Below, piece by piece: positions 1 to 5,333 of a DNA stretch of 9,957 nt. Origin of the DNA: Thioalkalivibrio sp. (GTDB lineage: Bacteria; Pseudomonadota; Gammaproteobacteria; Ectothiorhodospirales; Ectothiorhodospiraceae); contig SLHN01000207.1 of assembly GCA_007136145.1 (NCBI GenBank), forward strand, positions 1 to 9,957, given 5' to 3'. Under the pieces are notes generated by a model. That model saw only the letters and a list, made by a program, of their open reading frames with translations, did not search any database and was not told where the DNA came from. Numbering within the stretch: position 1 is the first letter of the stretch; every line of letters begins with the position of its first letter. A program made the position numbers and the translations under genes.

Positions 1-213
1 CACCAGTTCACCGGTACGCCGGCTCGGCTCGGTGGCGAGCCGCCAGAAAGTGTCGAACAATGTGCCCAGCGAAGGCAGAAGTGGGTCGTTCGGATTTTCC
101 GCCAGCCGCGCCGCCGATGCCGCCATGTAAACGAGCAGCAGCAGCACAAACGGGAGCAACCCAAGCAGATACCCCACCGCGCGGTGCGGACGCTGGTTGA
201 TGAAACGTTTCAT
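1..213 (-). CDS. ABC transporter permease, urea-carboxylase/guanidine type (5' part only)
   Basis: This is the N-terminal 71 codons of an inner-membrane permease; the frame stays open through the left edge of the window. It starts at the ATG at 213-211 with residues MKRFINQRPHRAVGYLLGLL. A basic N-terminus is followed by one clear membrane segment at about residues 14-33 (LLGLLPFVLLLLVYMA). A short periplasmic stretch with the NPNDPLLPS motif follows, as I remember it from permeases encoded beside urea carboxylase and its ABC binding protein. The gene lies downstream of that binding protein on the same strand. No in-frame start lies between a TGA upstream and this ATG, and there is no strong Shine-Dalgarno sequence, so it may rely on translational coupling. 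The family is known to move small nitrogen compounds, and guanidine is inferred from the riboswitch upstream. The membrane-spanning core is outside the window. Confidence 0.85.
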   Translation of the reverse strand, partial: MKRFINQRPHRAVGYLLGLLPFVLLLLVYMAASAARLAENPNDPLLPSLGTLFDTFWRLATEPSRRTGELV

Positions 214-320
214 GCCGACGCTGCCGATGCCGGGGACATGCGGTCAGGGCCGAAAAGCGCAGCGTCATCCGACGAAAGACGTCGGGCAGGAGCAACGCGC
301 GCTTTCCGGGTCTTGTTCAT
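210..320 (-). CDS. Possible 36-residue coupling ORF between binding protein and permease
   Basis: A short frame runs from an ATG at 320 to a TGA at 212-210. Its stop overlaps the permease start in an ATGA arrangement, and it begins 34 bases after the binding-protein stop. The product starts MNKTRKARVAPARRL and contains ALFGPDRM. It has no signal peptide, membrane segment or recognised domain. The ribosome-binding site is poor. The ATGA overlap and fit in the 141-base gap suggest a peptide whose translation feeds ribosomes to the permease, whose own Shine-Dalgarno sequence is weak. It may equally be chance. I do not recognise a family. Confidence 0.25.
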   Translation of the reverse strand: MNKTRKARVAPARRLSSDDAALFGPDRMSPASAASA

Positions 321-354
321 CGTTGCGTCTTCGGCAGTGGGGAAATGCAACGGA

Positions 355-1446
355 TCAGAGCTTGCCGTCCGCCGCCATCCGCATGTAGTCCGCGTTGAAC
401 CGGAAGCGCAGGTTTTCACTGCTGCCGAGGATCGAGCCGTCGGCGAACTGGATGCCTACGAAGTCGGGACTGGGCGCGCGCTCGCCAAGCAAACCATGTT
501 CGAACGCGAACTGGCGGACTTTCTCCATCGTTTCCATCGGACCGCTGCCAGTCACGAATTCCACCGCTGCCGCGGCGTCGTAGAACATGCGCGTGGAGGC
601 GAGTTGTGCCTCATAGCCCGCGAGATCGGTACCGCCGGCTTCACCCATCGAAGCCCGGGCGGCGCGCCCGGCTTCGTCATCGCCGCGCATCACGTCCATG
701 ATCTCGTACCACGCGCCGGTCAGCGCCTTGCCCAGCGCCGGGTTGGCCTCCAGCACCGCCGTGTTCACCACCAGCAGATCCATGATCTCGCCAGGGATCT
801 GGCTGGAATCGAAAACAACGGTCGCATCGTCACGCGCACGGATCTCGCCCAGCTGTGGATTCCAGGTGACCACCGCATTGACGTCGCGCGAGCCGAAAGC
901 GGCCACGATGTCCGCGTCCGACGTATTCACGACACGGATATCGCGCTCGGACATGCCTACCGAATCCAGGGCACGCGCCAGCAGGTAATGCGAAACGGAC
1001 AGTTCCACCAGGTGCACGTTTCTGCCACGCACATCCTCGAGTTTGTCCGAACCTTTCAGGATCAACCCATCGTTGCCATCGGAGAAGTCGCCGACGATCA
1101 GCGCGGTGGTGTCCACGCCGCCCGCCGCGGGAATGGTCAGCGCGTCCATATTGGTCGCGCTCACGCCGTCGAAGCCGCCAGCCGTGTACAGATTGATCGA
1201 CTCGATGTAATCGTTGATCTGTACGATTTCGATGTCGATGCCGTACTTGTCGGCCCATTTGGCGACGATACCCGACTCGGCGCCGAAGCCCCAGGGCATC
1301 CACCCGACGTAGATACTCCAGGCGATACGAAAGCTGTCGCGCTCCTGAGCCTGCGTGGTACCGGCAGCGGCGATCACGCCGGATAGCACGACAAGCATCA
1401 GAAATTTCAGGGGGAGACGTCGAAAAGCGAAGCGGAACGGGTTCAT
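355..1446 (-). CDS. ABC transporter substrate-binding protein, urea-carboxylase-related (predicted guanidine uptake)
   Basis: This 363-residue periplasmic binding protein is of the nitrate/sulfonate/taurine-like (NMT1/SsuA) superfamily. Residues 1-33 form a signal peptide: Arg/Lys-rich start, hydrophobic core LMLVVLSGVIAAAG, cleavage near TQA-QE. The mature protein begins FRIAWSIYVGWMPWG. The stretches KWADKYGIDIEIVQINDYIE and TNMDALTIPAAGGVDTTALI are hallmarks I recognise from binding proteins encoded next to urea carboxylase. That enzyme has since been shown in several bacteria to prefer guanidine. The ATG at 1446 has AAGAGGA seven bases upstream, and the permease follows on the same strand. 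A guanidine-I riboswitch and a sigma-54 promoter precede the gene, which supports guanidine as the ligand. The ligand itself is inferred and not visible in the protein; urea or another guanidinium compound remains possible. Confidence 0.9.
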   Translation of the reverse strand: MNPFRFAFRRLPLKFLMLVVLSGVIAAAGTTQAQERDSFRIAWSIYVGWMPWGFGAESGIVAKWADKYGIDIEIVQINDYIESINLYTAGGFDGVSATNMDALTIPAAGGVDTTALIVGDFSDGNDGLILKGSDKLEDVRGRNVHLVELSVSHYLLARALDSVGMSERDIRVVNTSDADIVAAFGSRDVNAVVTWNPQLGEIRARDDATVVFDSSQIPGEIMDLLVVNTAVLEANPALGKALTGAWYEIMDVMRGDDEAGRAARASMGEAGGTDLAGYEAQLASTRMFYDAAAAVEFVTGSGPMETMEKVRQFAFEHGLLGERAPSPDFVGIQFADGSILGSSENLRFRFNADYMRMAADGKL

Positions 1447-1460
1447 GAGGGGATCCTCTT
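1447..1460 (-). promoter_or_regulatory. Ribosome-binding site inside a small hairpin
   Basis: The strand reads AAGAGGATCCCCTC immediately before the ATG. The Shine-Dalgarno core AAGAGGA is at 1460-1454 with a 7-base spacer. GAGG (1458-1455) can pair with CCTC (1450-1447) across a four-base loop, so the site could be partly masked. The stem is only four pairs, so any gating role is weak inference. The site itself is good and fixes the start codon. Confidence 0.6.
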
Positions 1461-1463
1461 GTG

Positions 1464-1475
1464 GTTACCGGTAAC
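1464..1475. repeat. 12-bp perfect palindrome in the leader
   Basis: GTTACCGGTAAC is its own reverse complement and lies between the expression-platform hairpin and the ribosome-binding site. In RNA it could form a stem of only four pairs with a CCGG loop. In DNA it could be a protein-binding site. No role can be assigned from sequence alone. Confidence 0.4.
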
Positions 1476-1485
1476 GAACAAGGCA

Positions 1486-1517
1486 CGGGAGAGCGACGGA
1501 CTTCCGTTGATCTCCCG
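1486..1517 (-). terminator. Candidate expression-platform hairpin of the guanidine riboswitch
   Basis: CGGGAGA at the 3' end of the aptamer (1517-1511) is perfectly complementary to TCTCCCG (1492-1486). Between them lies an inner ACGG/CCGT stem (1507-1504 with 1499-1496) capped by AAGT. The transcript then reads TGCCTTGTTCGTT, moderately U-rich but not a clean U-run. The hairpin uses conserved aptamer bases, so folding of the ligand-bound aptamer and of this hairpin should exclude each other. That is the layout of an ON switch in which ligand prevents termination. The pairing is seen; the termination role is inferred because the U-tract is weak. Confidence 0.55.
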
Positions 1518-1617
1518 GGCTTTTGTCCCGCCGTGTAACCCCATCCCGCGAACCCCGGGGAGGTCGGCAACTCTCGGACCAGTCACCCGCCGAAGCGGAC
1601 CGGAACCCTAGTCGCCC
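1511..1617 (-). promoter_or_regulatory. Guanidine-I riboswitch aptamer (ykkC class, subtype 1)
   Basis: Three blocks match the ykkC consensus as I remember it, in the right order. CTAGGGTTCCG is at 1611-1601, ACTGGTCCGAGAG at 1583-1571, and ACACGGCGGGACAAAAGCC at 1536-1518, followed by CGGGAGA. Between the first two blocks a perfect CCGC-UUCG-GCGG hairpin (1598-1587) caps a variable stem, as expected for a non-conserved loop. The aptamer lies about 65 bases upstream of the binding-protein start, on the same strand. Subtype 1 binds guanidine. The related subtype-2 RNAs, which bind ppGpp or PRPP, are usually linked to amino-acid or purine genes, and the transporter context here argues against them. 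The Rfam family is the ykkC-yxkD leader. Confidence 0.93.
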
Positions 1618-1641
1618 ATTGGTGCAGCGTTTTTTGGGTGA

Positions 1642-1674
1642 GGTTGCGGATTCCTTAGGGAGCCCCGCGCAACC
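1642..1674 (-). other. Stem-loop in the 5' leader ahead of the aptamer
   Basis: GGTTGCG (1674-1668) pairs perfectly with CGCAACC (1648-1642) across a 19-base loop that itself contains a short GGG/CCC pairing. It lies between the predicted sigma-54 start and the riboswitch, so it would be at the very 5' end of the transcript. It may protect the RNA or keep upstream bases from disturbing the aptamer. The role is speculative. Confidence 0.4.
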
Positions 1675-1692
1675 CATGCCTGGAAAAGCCCA

Positions 1693-1709
1693 AGCAAGTC
1701 CCTTGCCAG
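1693..1709 (-). promoter_or_regulatory. Sigma-54 (RpoN) -24/-12 promoter
   Basis: The strand reads CTGGCAAGGGACTTGCT. Against the RpoN consensus YTGGCACGN4TTGCW it misses only one base (A for C in the -24 box). The invariant GG is at 1707-1706 and GC at 1695-1694, with the required spacing. The predicted transcription start is about 1682, which places the whole ykkC aptamer inside the transcript. An NtrC-like dyad lies upstream at the usual activator distance. Promoter quality is seen; use in the cell is inferred. Confidence 0.82.
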
Positions 1710-1726
1710 ATCCGTGGCCTACTAAT

Positions 1727-1739
1727 TTTCAATACCTTA
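1727..1739 (+). promoter_or_regulatory. Possible IHF site between activator site and promoter
   Basis: TTTCAATACCTTA differs from the IHF consensus WATCAR-N4-TTR at one position. It sits in a local AT-rich patch in otherwise GC-rich DNA. Its centre is about 51 bp upstream of the predicted start, between the NtrC-like site and the -24 element. DNA bending there commonly helps sigma-54 activators reach the polymerase. The motif is degenerate, so confidence is modest. Confidence 0.45.
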
Positions 1740-1783
1740 TGGCTTTCGGGATCGGGAGATCCTGGTGCAAGTGGCGACGCTGC

Positions 1784-1798
1784 GCACGAAGCCGGTGC
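1784..1798. promoter_or_regulatory. NtrC-type enhancer dyad
   Basis: GCACGAAGCCGGTGC has the exact GCAC-N7-GTGC half-site arrangement of NtrC binding sites. Its centre (1791) is about 109 bp upstream of the predicted sigma-54 start, close to the position of NtrC sites at the classic glnA promoter. Together with the sigma-54 box this predicts activation under nitrogen limitation. Confidence 0.65.
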
Positions 1799-1806
1799 AA
1801 CGGCAT

Positions 1807-1821
1807 GCACAATAAGCGGGC
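1807..1821. promoter_or_regulatory. Possible second, weaker NtrC half-dyad
   Basis: GCACAATAAGCGGGC has a perfect left half-site and a right half-site with one mismatch (GGGC for GTGC). It is centred 23 bp, about two helical turns, upstream of the strong dyad. NtrC binds cooperatively to paired sites, so it could be the partner site. One half is imperfect, so this is tentative. Confidence 0.3.
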
Positions 1822-1901
1822 AACTCCGCCTTGCGGGCTCTCCACCTTACACCGTCAATCACACGGACCAGACTCCACTACGCATTGGCGCCATCGCCGG
1901 G

Positions 1902-1918
1902 GCATGGTGGTTCCATGC
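1902..1918. promoter_or_regulatory. Inverted repeat upstream of the acetyltransferase
   Basis: GCATGG and CCATGC form perfect 6-bp arms around a 5-bp spacer, about 140 bp before the acetyltransferase start. It could be an operator for that gene or an upstream element of the divergent operon. In the rest of 1822-2056 I see no gene, no convincing sigma-70 promoter and no RNA gene. Confidence 0.25.
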
Positions 1919-2056
1919 AACCTGAAGGGCAACGCAGCACACGGACGACAAGGCCTGCAAGAGGGAAATTTGTCTGCGAGAAACCACCTTGATGACTCCA
2001 ATGAACATTCCGGCTTGGGTAGTGTCTTTTGGGAACCCCGCAAGCCGGAATCACTG

Positions 2057-2548
2057 ATGGAAAACGTCGTCGCGCTGCCCCTTCTGAAGGTTCGTCCCGG
2101 CACGGAAGCCGATCGAGCGGCTTTGATTGCCATGGTCGGCGAGGTCTGGCGCGAGACCTACCTGGGTCATCTCGAATACTCTCTCGGCTCGAGGCAAGAC
2201 GCGGAACACATCTCCCAATTGGTCGGAAATCCCGCCGAGCGTGGCTGGGTTGCCACCCATGGGAATCGATTGAGCGGTTACTGCCGGGTGGCGTCGAATT
2301 GTGTCGACCAGATCTGGGTTCCGTTACGTCTGCGCCGGCGTGGTGTGGGCAGCGCGCTGCTGCGCCAGGCCACCGAGGCCATTCGGGAGCGCGGGTTCGC
2401 CTTCGCCCAGGCCGGTTGCGAGGACTTCAACCCCGTGGCAAGGCTTTTTCTTGAGGCCCATGGCTGGCGAATGATCGGGAGTGAGAGTCAGCGCCTGACG
2501 CGAGGGCGAAGTTACGAGGCGCAGGTGTTTTCCAGAGCACTGGGCTGA
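2057..2548 (+). CDS. GNAT-family N-acetyltransferase, substrate unknown
   Basis: This 163-residue protein has the GNAT fold. The acetyl-CoA loop (motif A) is at about residues 93-101, RRRGVGSAL, fitting the Q/RxxGxG/A signature. It is preceded by the beta-strand VDQIWVPLRLR. Motif B is at about 125-140, NPVARLFLEAHGWRMIG, where the helix and the HGW turn are typical. The N-terminus, VRPGTEADRAALIAMVGEVW, is the usual first strand and helix. The frame is open much further upstream, but codons before 2057 give no family-like protein and run through the riboswitch region. The ATG at 2057 with GGAA six bases upstream is therefore chosen. It is divergent from the guanidine operon. No residue reveals whether the acceptor is a small amine, an antibiotic or a protein. 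Confidence 0.85.
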   Translation: MENVVALPLLKVRPGTEADRAALIAMVGEVWRETYLGHLEYSLGSRQDAEHISQLVGNPAERGWVATHGNRLSGYCRVASNCVDQIWVPLRLRRRGVGSALLRQATEAIRERGFAFAQAGCEDFNPVARLFLEAHGWRMIGSESQRLTRGRSYEAQVFSRALG

Positions 2549-2553
2549 AAACG

Positions 2554-2584
2554 GGCCGTTGCCGGTAAACCAACGGCAACGGCC
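2554..2584. terminator. Strong hairpin terminator shared by convergent genes
   Basis: Perfect 11-bp arms, GGCCGTTGCCG and CGGCAACGGCC, flank a 9-base loop. On the minus strand the stem is followed by CGTTTT, a short U-run, so it best terminates the cytochrome gene that ends at 2648. It starts 5 bases after the acetyltransferase stop. It could also stop that transcript, though no T-run follows on the plus strand. Confidence 0.75.
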
Positions 2585-2647
2585 GATCCGTTCAACCCGC
2601 GGGCCTGTAAGACCCCCGATGACACCGCCACCTTCAGGCCTCACCCA

Positions 2648-3136
2648 TCAACGGCGCCAGTCACTGAAAACGTAGTCCTGTTCCGCCTGCGGCAGATGGC
2701 AGCTGAAACAGGCCTGGCCGCCATCGTTGGTGAGTCGTTGCTCACGCGAATCGCCCGCGAAACCCTCGAAACCCCAGCCACCGGTGTCCGGGTAGACATT
2801 CCGCGACTTGACCATCACACCAACGAGTTTGCGACTACCTTCGGTCAGCACCCCGTCGCCCTCCTGTGCCTCGAGCAGATCAAACACGAGGATCGACCCG
2901 TCGTCATGGCTACCGCTCCCGAGCCCTTGGAGGGCGAGGTCGTTCGCGTAGACGTGATGAATGCCGGCAAAGGGATCGGCCAGCGGATGATCCTGTCCGA
3001 TAACCATCGATTTCACATGGTGCCAATGCCGATAGCCGTCGGGATAGGGCACCGGCTCCGCCATCGCGGTGGCTGCAAAAACCGCCGCGGAGAACGCAAC
3101 GGCCAACGGAAAGATACTGCGAACGGACTGGGTCAT
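2648..3136 (-). CDS. Cytochrome P460-family periplasmic monohaem c-type cytochrome
   Basis: This 162-residue secreted protein has a signal peptide at residues 1-26, ending AMA-E. The P460 domain follows: YPDGYRHWHHVKSM at 31-44, HHVYAND at 60-66, ILVFDLLEA at 82-90, and TGGWGFEGFAGDSR at 118-131. The single haem c site is CFSCH at 143-147, with His147 as proximal ligand. In the family, true P460 enzymes oxidise hydroxylamine and carry a lysine-to-haem cross-link, while cytochrome c'-beta members bind NO without turnover. Lys42, Lys103 and Lys110 are present, but I cannot tell which, if any, is the cross-linking one, so enzyme versus NO binder is open. CAGGAG lies 8 bases before the ATG. A divergent MarR-type gene shares its promoter region and probably controls it. 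Confidence 0.9.
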   Translation of the reverse strand: MTQSVRSIFPLAVAFSAAVFAATAMAEPVPYPDGYRHWHHVKSMVIGQDHPLADPFAGIHHVYANDLALQGLGSGSHDDGSILVFDLLEAQEGDGVLTEGSRKLVGVMVKSRNVYPDTGGWGFEGFAGDSREQRLTNDGGQACFSCHLPQAEQDYVFSDWRR

Positions 3137-3158
3137 GACATCGTCTCCTGTTGTGGTT

Positions 3159-3182
3159 TCGTGTCGATACTATAGATCACGA
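3159..3182. promoter_or_regulatory. Inverted repeat over the -10 region, likely operator
   Basis: TCGTG (3159-3163) and CACGA (3178-3182) are perfect 5-bp arms 14 bp apart. They flank the -10 hexamer of the cytochrome promoter and enclose a CTATAG palindrome. A MarR dimer bound here would block the cytochrome promoter and probably its own. The position is suggestive; the arms are short. Confidence 0.4.
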
Positions 3183-3198
3183 ATTCCAGATTGTCCAA
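3169..3198 (-). promoter_or_regulatory. Sigma-70 promoter of the P460 cytochrome
   Basis: On the minus strand TTGGAC (3198-3193) is followed after 18 bases by TATAGT (3174-3169). The predicted start is near 3162, giving a leader of about 26 bases with a good Shine-Dalgarno site. The -10 element overlaps an inverted repeat. No equally clear promoter was found for the divergent regulator. Confidence 0.65.
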
Positions 3199-3225
3199 CT
3201 CGTAGCGACGCGATACCATGACCCA

Positions 3226-3798
3226 ATGAAAACATCGCGAATCCATCAACTCATCGAACGCCTGGGGTTGCTGGCGCGCTCTGAAAGCCGTCGGATCGGG
3301 TCGGAAATGGCCCTGCAGCCGGTGCATGTTCAGGCGCTCCAGTATCTGGAACGCTGCAACCGGTACAGCAACACTCCCGCTGCGCTGGTCGGCTACCTTG
3401 GGCAGACCAAGGGAACGGTGTCGCAATCGCTCAAGCTGCTTGCGCGCGAGGGTTACCTGGAAAAGCGGACGGATCCCGAGGACGCACGAGTGGTGCGCCT
3501 GCACCTGACGCCAAAAGCCCACCAGGCGCTGCGGCAGCTGCCCCCGACCGAGACCTGGATGCACGCGGAACGAACGTTGTCTCCAAGCGAAAGGAAAGCT
3601 CTGACGGCGGGACTGGAATCGTTGCTGAAGGCACTGCAGGCGGCCCACGGCGGCCGGACCTTCGGTATCTGCTCGACTTGCCGGCACTTCCAGAACGGAG
3701 TCGGCGAAGAACACCGTTGCGGGCTGACCGGAGAGGTACTGACCGATGACGACAGCCGCCGTATCTGCCAGGAACACGAGGAACGTCGGTCAGCCTGA
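3226..3798 (+). CDS. MarR-family regulator with a C-terminal four-cysteine motif
   Basis: The protein has 190 residues. The winged helix-turn-helix is at about 33-97. The recognition-helix region LGQTKGTVSQSLKLLAREGY (58-77) and the wing EKRTDPEDARVVRLHLT are classic MarR. After the usual C-terminal dimer helix (about 118-140) comes an unusual tail with Cys149, Cys152, Cys165 and Cys181 (CX2CX12CX15C), plus His154, His163 and His184. Four such ligands could hold zinc or an iron-sulfur cluster, which would make the repressor a redox or nitric-oxide sensor. The family binds palindromic operators and is often autoregulated, and an inverted repeat lies in the shared promoter. The ATG at 3226 is chosen because upstream codons of the open frame run through the divergent promoter; there is no clear Shine-Dalgarno site. 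Confidence 0.88.
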   Translation: MKTSRIHQLIERLGLLARSESRRIGSEMALQPVHVQALQYLERCNRYSNTPAALVGYLGQTKGTVSQSLKLLAREGYLEKRTDPEDARVVRLHLTPKAHQALRQLPPTETWMHAERTLSPSERKALTAGLESLLKALQAAHGGRTFGICSTCRHFQNGVGEEHRCGLTGEVLTDDDSRRICQEHEERRSA

Positions 3799-3875
3799 AC
3801 GCCTCTGCGCCAGCGCCGCCGTAAGACGGTTCAATCCCACGGGCACCGACTGGATCTGCGTTTCACCAGCCCTGT

Positions 3876-3888
3876 GCACGAATCGTGC
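3876..3888. terminator. Small palindrome between convergent marR-like and mrfB-like genes
   Basis: GCACGAATCGTGC forms a 5-6 bp stem two bases after the exonuclease stop. It is in the 92-bp gap where the regulator (plus) and the exonuclease (minus) converge. No T-run follows on either strand, so termination here would be weak or Rho-dependent. Nothing else is evident in 3799-3890. Confidence 0.3.
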
Positions 3889-3890
3889 TG

Positions 3891-5333
3891 TCAGAAATCG
3901 AACCGCCCCTGCGGGTCGCTCAGACGCCGCGCCAAACGTTCCCTGCGCCGCTCGGAACCGGGATCCGGTGCCAAACGGTTGGCGTAGGACATCGCACTGC
4001 GCCAGTCACGGCGAACGTGCTCGTGATATTTCGCCAGATGTTCCACCGCCTCGGGGACACCCTGCTCCGCCAACCGTTCCCAAAGGATCGCCGCCTCCGC
4101 CCCCCGACCCGCGCGGCGCAGGGTTCGGGCCAGTTCCAGTGTGCCCCGGGTATCGAGGTGATGACGGGAACGTTCGAGCACCTGCAAGGCACGGACCTGC
4201 TCGCCATGCCGGGACCAGATCCGCGCGGCGGCATGGGCATCGGCTCCGTAGGACGATGGATTCCGCAGCACCCGAGCCAATACCGGCCCCAACACGAGCA
4301 GACTGAGCACGTCGAGGGCGTTGTGCCGCACGACGCCGGGCAGCGTGTCCGCGGCAACCCCCGCCAGGAAATTCCGCCAGGCGGCGGGCGCCTGCGCACC
4401 GGGCAGGTCATCCTTCCGGAACAGACCGAGCAACCGCTGCTCGGCCGTGACCAACCGGCAATCGGGCCAGACACCCCGGAACAGGCGGCGGGTCGCGTAC
4501 AGCAGATCGAGGTGCGGCGGCTCCGGCAGGGCGGCGCCCCGCTGCAAGCGCTGGCGGTCGCGCAACAGCGGCAGATCGAAGGTCTTGCCGTTGTAGCTGA
4601 CCATCAAGTCGGCACCGGCGAGACTCGAAGCCACTTCGGCCAGCATCGCCGCTTCACCGGAGAAGGCCGTCAGCAACCACTGGCGAATCCGGACGCGCGC
4701 TGGTCCGGCCTCGGCGATTCCGACCATGAACGCCGCGGTGCCGGTGCCGCCGGCAAGGCCCGTGGTCTCGGTATCGATGCCGATGATCGAGTTTCCTGCG
4801 GTTTCGTTTCTCGCGGCAACGTCTTCGGCTGTCTCCAGACGGGTGCGCGGGCGTTGCTGGGCGTGCGGGTAAGGCGTTGCCGAACTCGCTTCAGGTACCG
4901 CGAGTGGCCATAGCGGGTCCAGCGCATCCGCGAGTCGACAATGACCATGGCGCCTGTCCAGCGGTAGACAGGTTTCGACCAAAATCAGATTCTCCCCGAC
5001 CACCTCGCCGCCCAGGCGCGCGGCCAATGCCACGGTGGACTCGCGCCGTCCCGGCTGACATCGGGTTCGGGTCGGGACACGCCCGCTCAGACGCTGCAGA
5101 CGCAAGCGAAGATCATCCCGGCGCGGCGCCCGTTCGGTGACGCCGGGTTCGGACTCCACGGCACCCGCCTGGAAAGATGTCACAGCAGTACCGGCTCCCG
5201 GTGTCGTAACCGGTTCGGCCTCGTCGGCGGACAGCTCGACGCCCGGTCGGCATTCCGTTGGTCCGGAGACCGGTGCGGCGTCCACAACCCCGGCCTGACG
5301 GCGCAGCGCGTCAAGCCGGCTTTTCAGAGTCAT
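3891..5333 (-). CDS. mrfB: MrfB/YprB-like DEDD exonuclease
   Basis: This RNase H-like 3'-5' exonuclease is the partner of the upstream helicase. Numbering is from the GTG at 5336 (481 residues). Exo I is IIGIDTETTGL (Asp188, Glu190), Exo II is SYNGKTFDLPLL (Asp254), and Exo III is HNALD (His338, Asp342), completing a DEDD site. The N-terminal 100 residues are Pro/Ala/Arg-rich and probably disordered. Residues 105-145 form the small subdomain seen before the nuclease in YprB proteins. Residues 360-470 are helical and TPR-like. In Bacillus subtilis MrfB acts with MrfA in repair of mitomycin C adducts. I prefer the ATG at 5333 over the adjacent GTG at 5336; neither has a strong Shine-Dalgarno site. 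The gene overlaps the helicase by 23 bases, implying translational coupling. It appears somewhat longer than the Bacillus protein owing to the N-terminal region. Confidence 0.85.
   Translation of the reverse strand: MTLKSRLDALRRQAGVVDAAPVSGPTECRPGVELSADEAEPVTTPGAGTAVTSFQAGAVESEPGVTERAPRRDDLRLRLQRLSGRVPTRTRCQPGRRESTVALAARLGGEVVGENLILVETCLPLDRRHGHCRLADALDPLWPLAVPEASSATPYPHAQQRPRTRLETAEDVAARNETAGNSIIGIDTETTGLAGGTGTAAFMVGIAEAGPARVRIRQWLLTAFSGEAAMLAEVASSLAGADLMVSYNGKTFDLPLLRDRQRLQRGAALPEPPHLDLLYATRRLFRGVWPDCRLVTAEQRLLGLFRKDDLPGAQAPAAWRNFLAGVAADTLPGVVRHNALDVLSLLVLGPVLARVLRNPSSYGADAHAAARIWSRHGEQVRALQVLERSRHHLDTRGTLELARTLRRAGRGAEAAILWERLAEQGVPEAVEHLAKYHEHVRRDWRSAMSYANRLAPDPGSERRRERLARRLSDPQGRFDF

Noticed and set aside
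184..1386. 400-codon plus-strand open frame opposite the binding protein
   Set aside because: It is antisense to a well-recognised binding-protein gene, has no family-like segments and reflects high-GC codon use on the other strand.
1523..2056. Upstream extension of the acetyltransferase frame
   Set aside because: The frame runs through the riboswitch, sigma-54 promoter and NtrC-like site and gives no conserved protein sequence. GNAT homology begins just after 2057.
3151..3225. TTG-initiated N-terminal extension of the MarR-type regulator
   Set aside because: It would place coding sequence over the cytochrome promoter and operator, and the extra 25 residues are not MarR-like.
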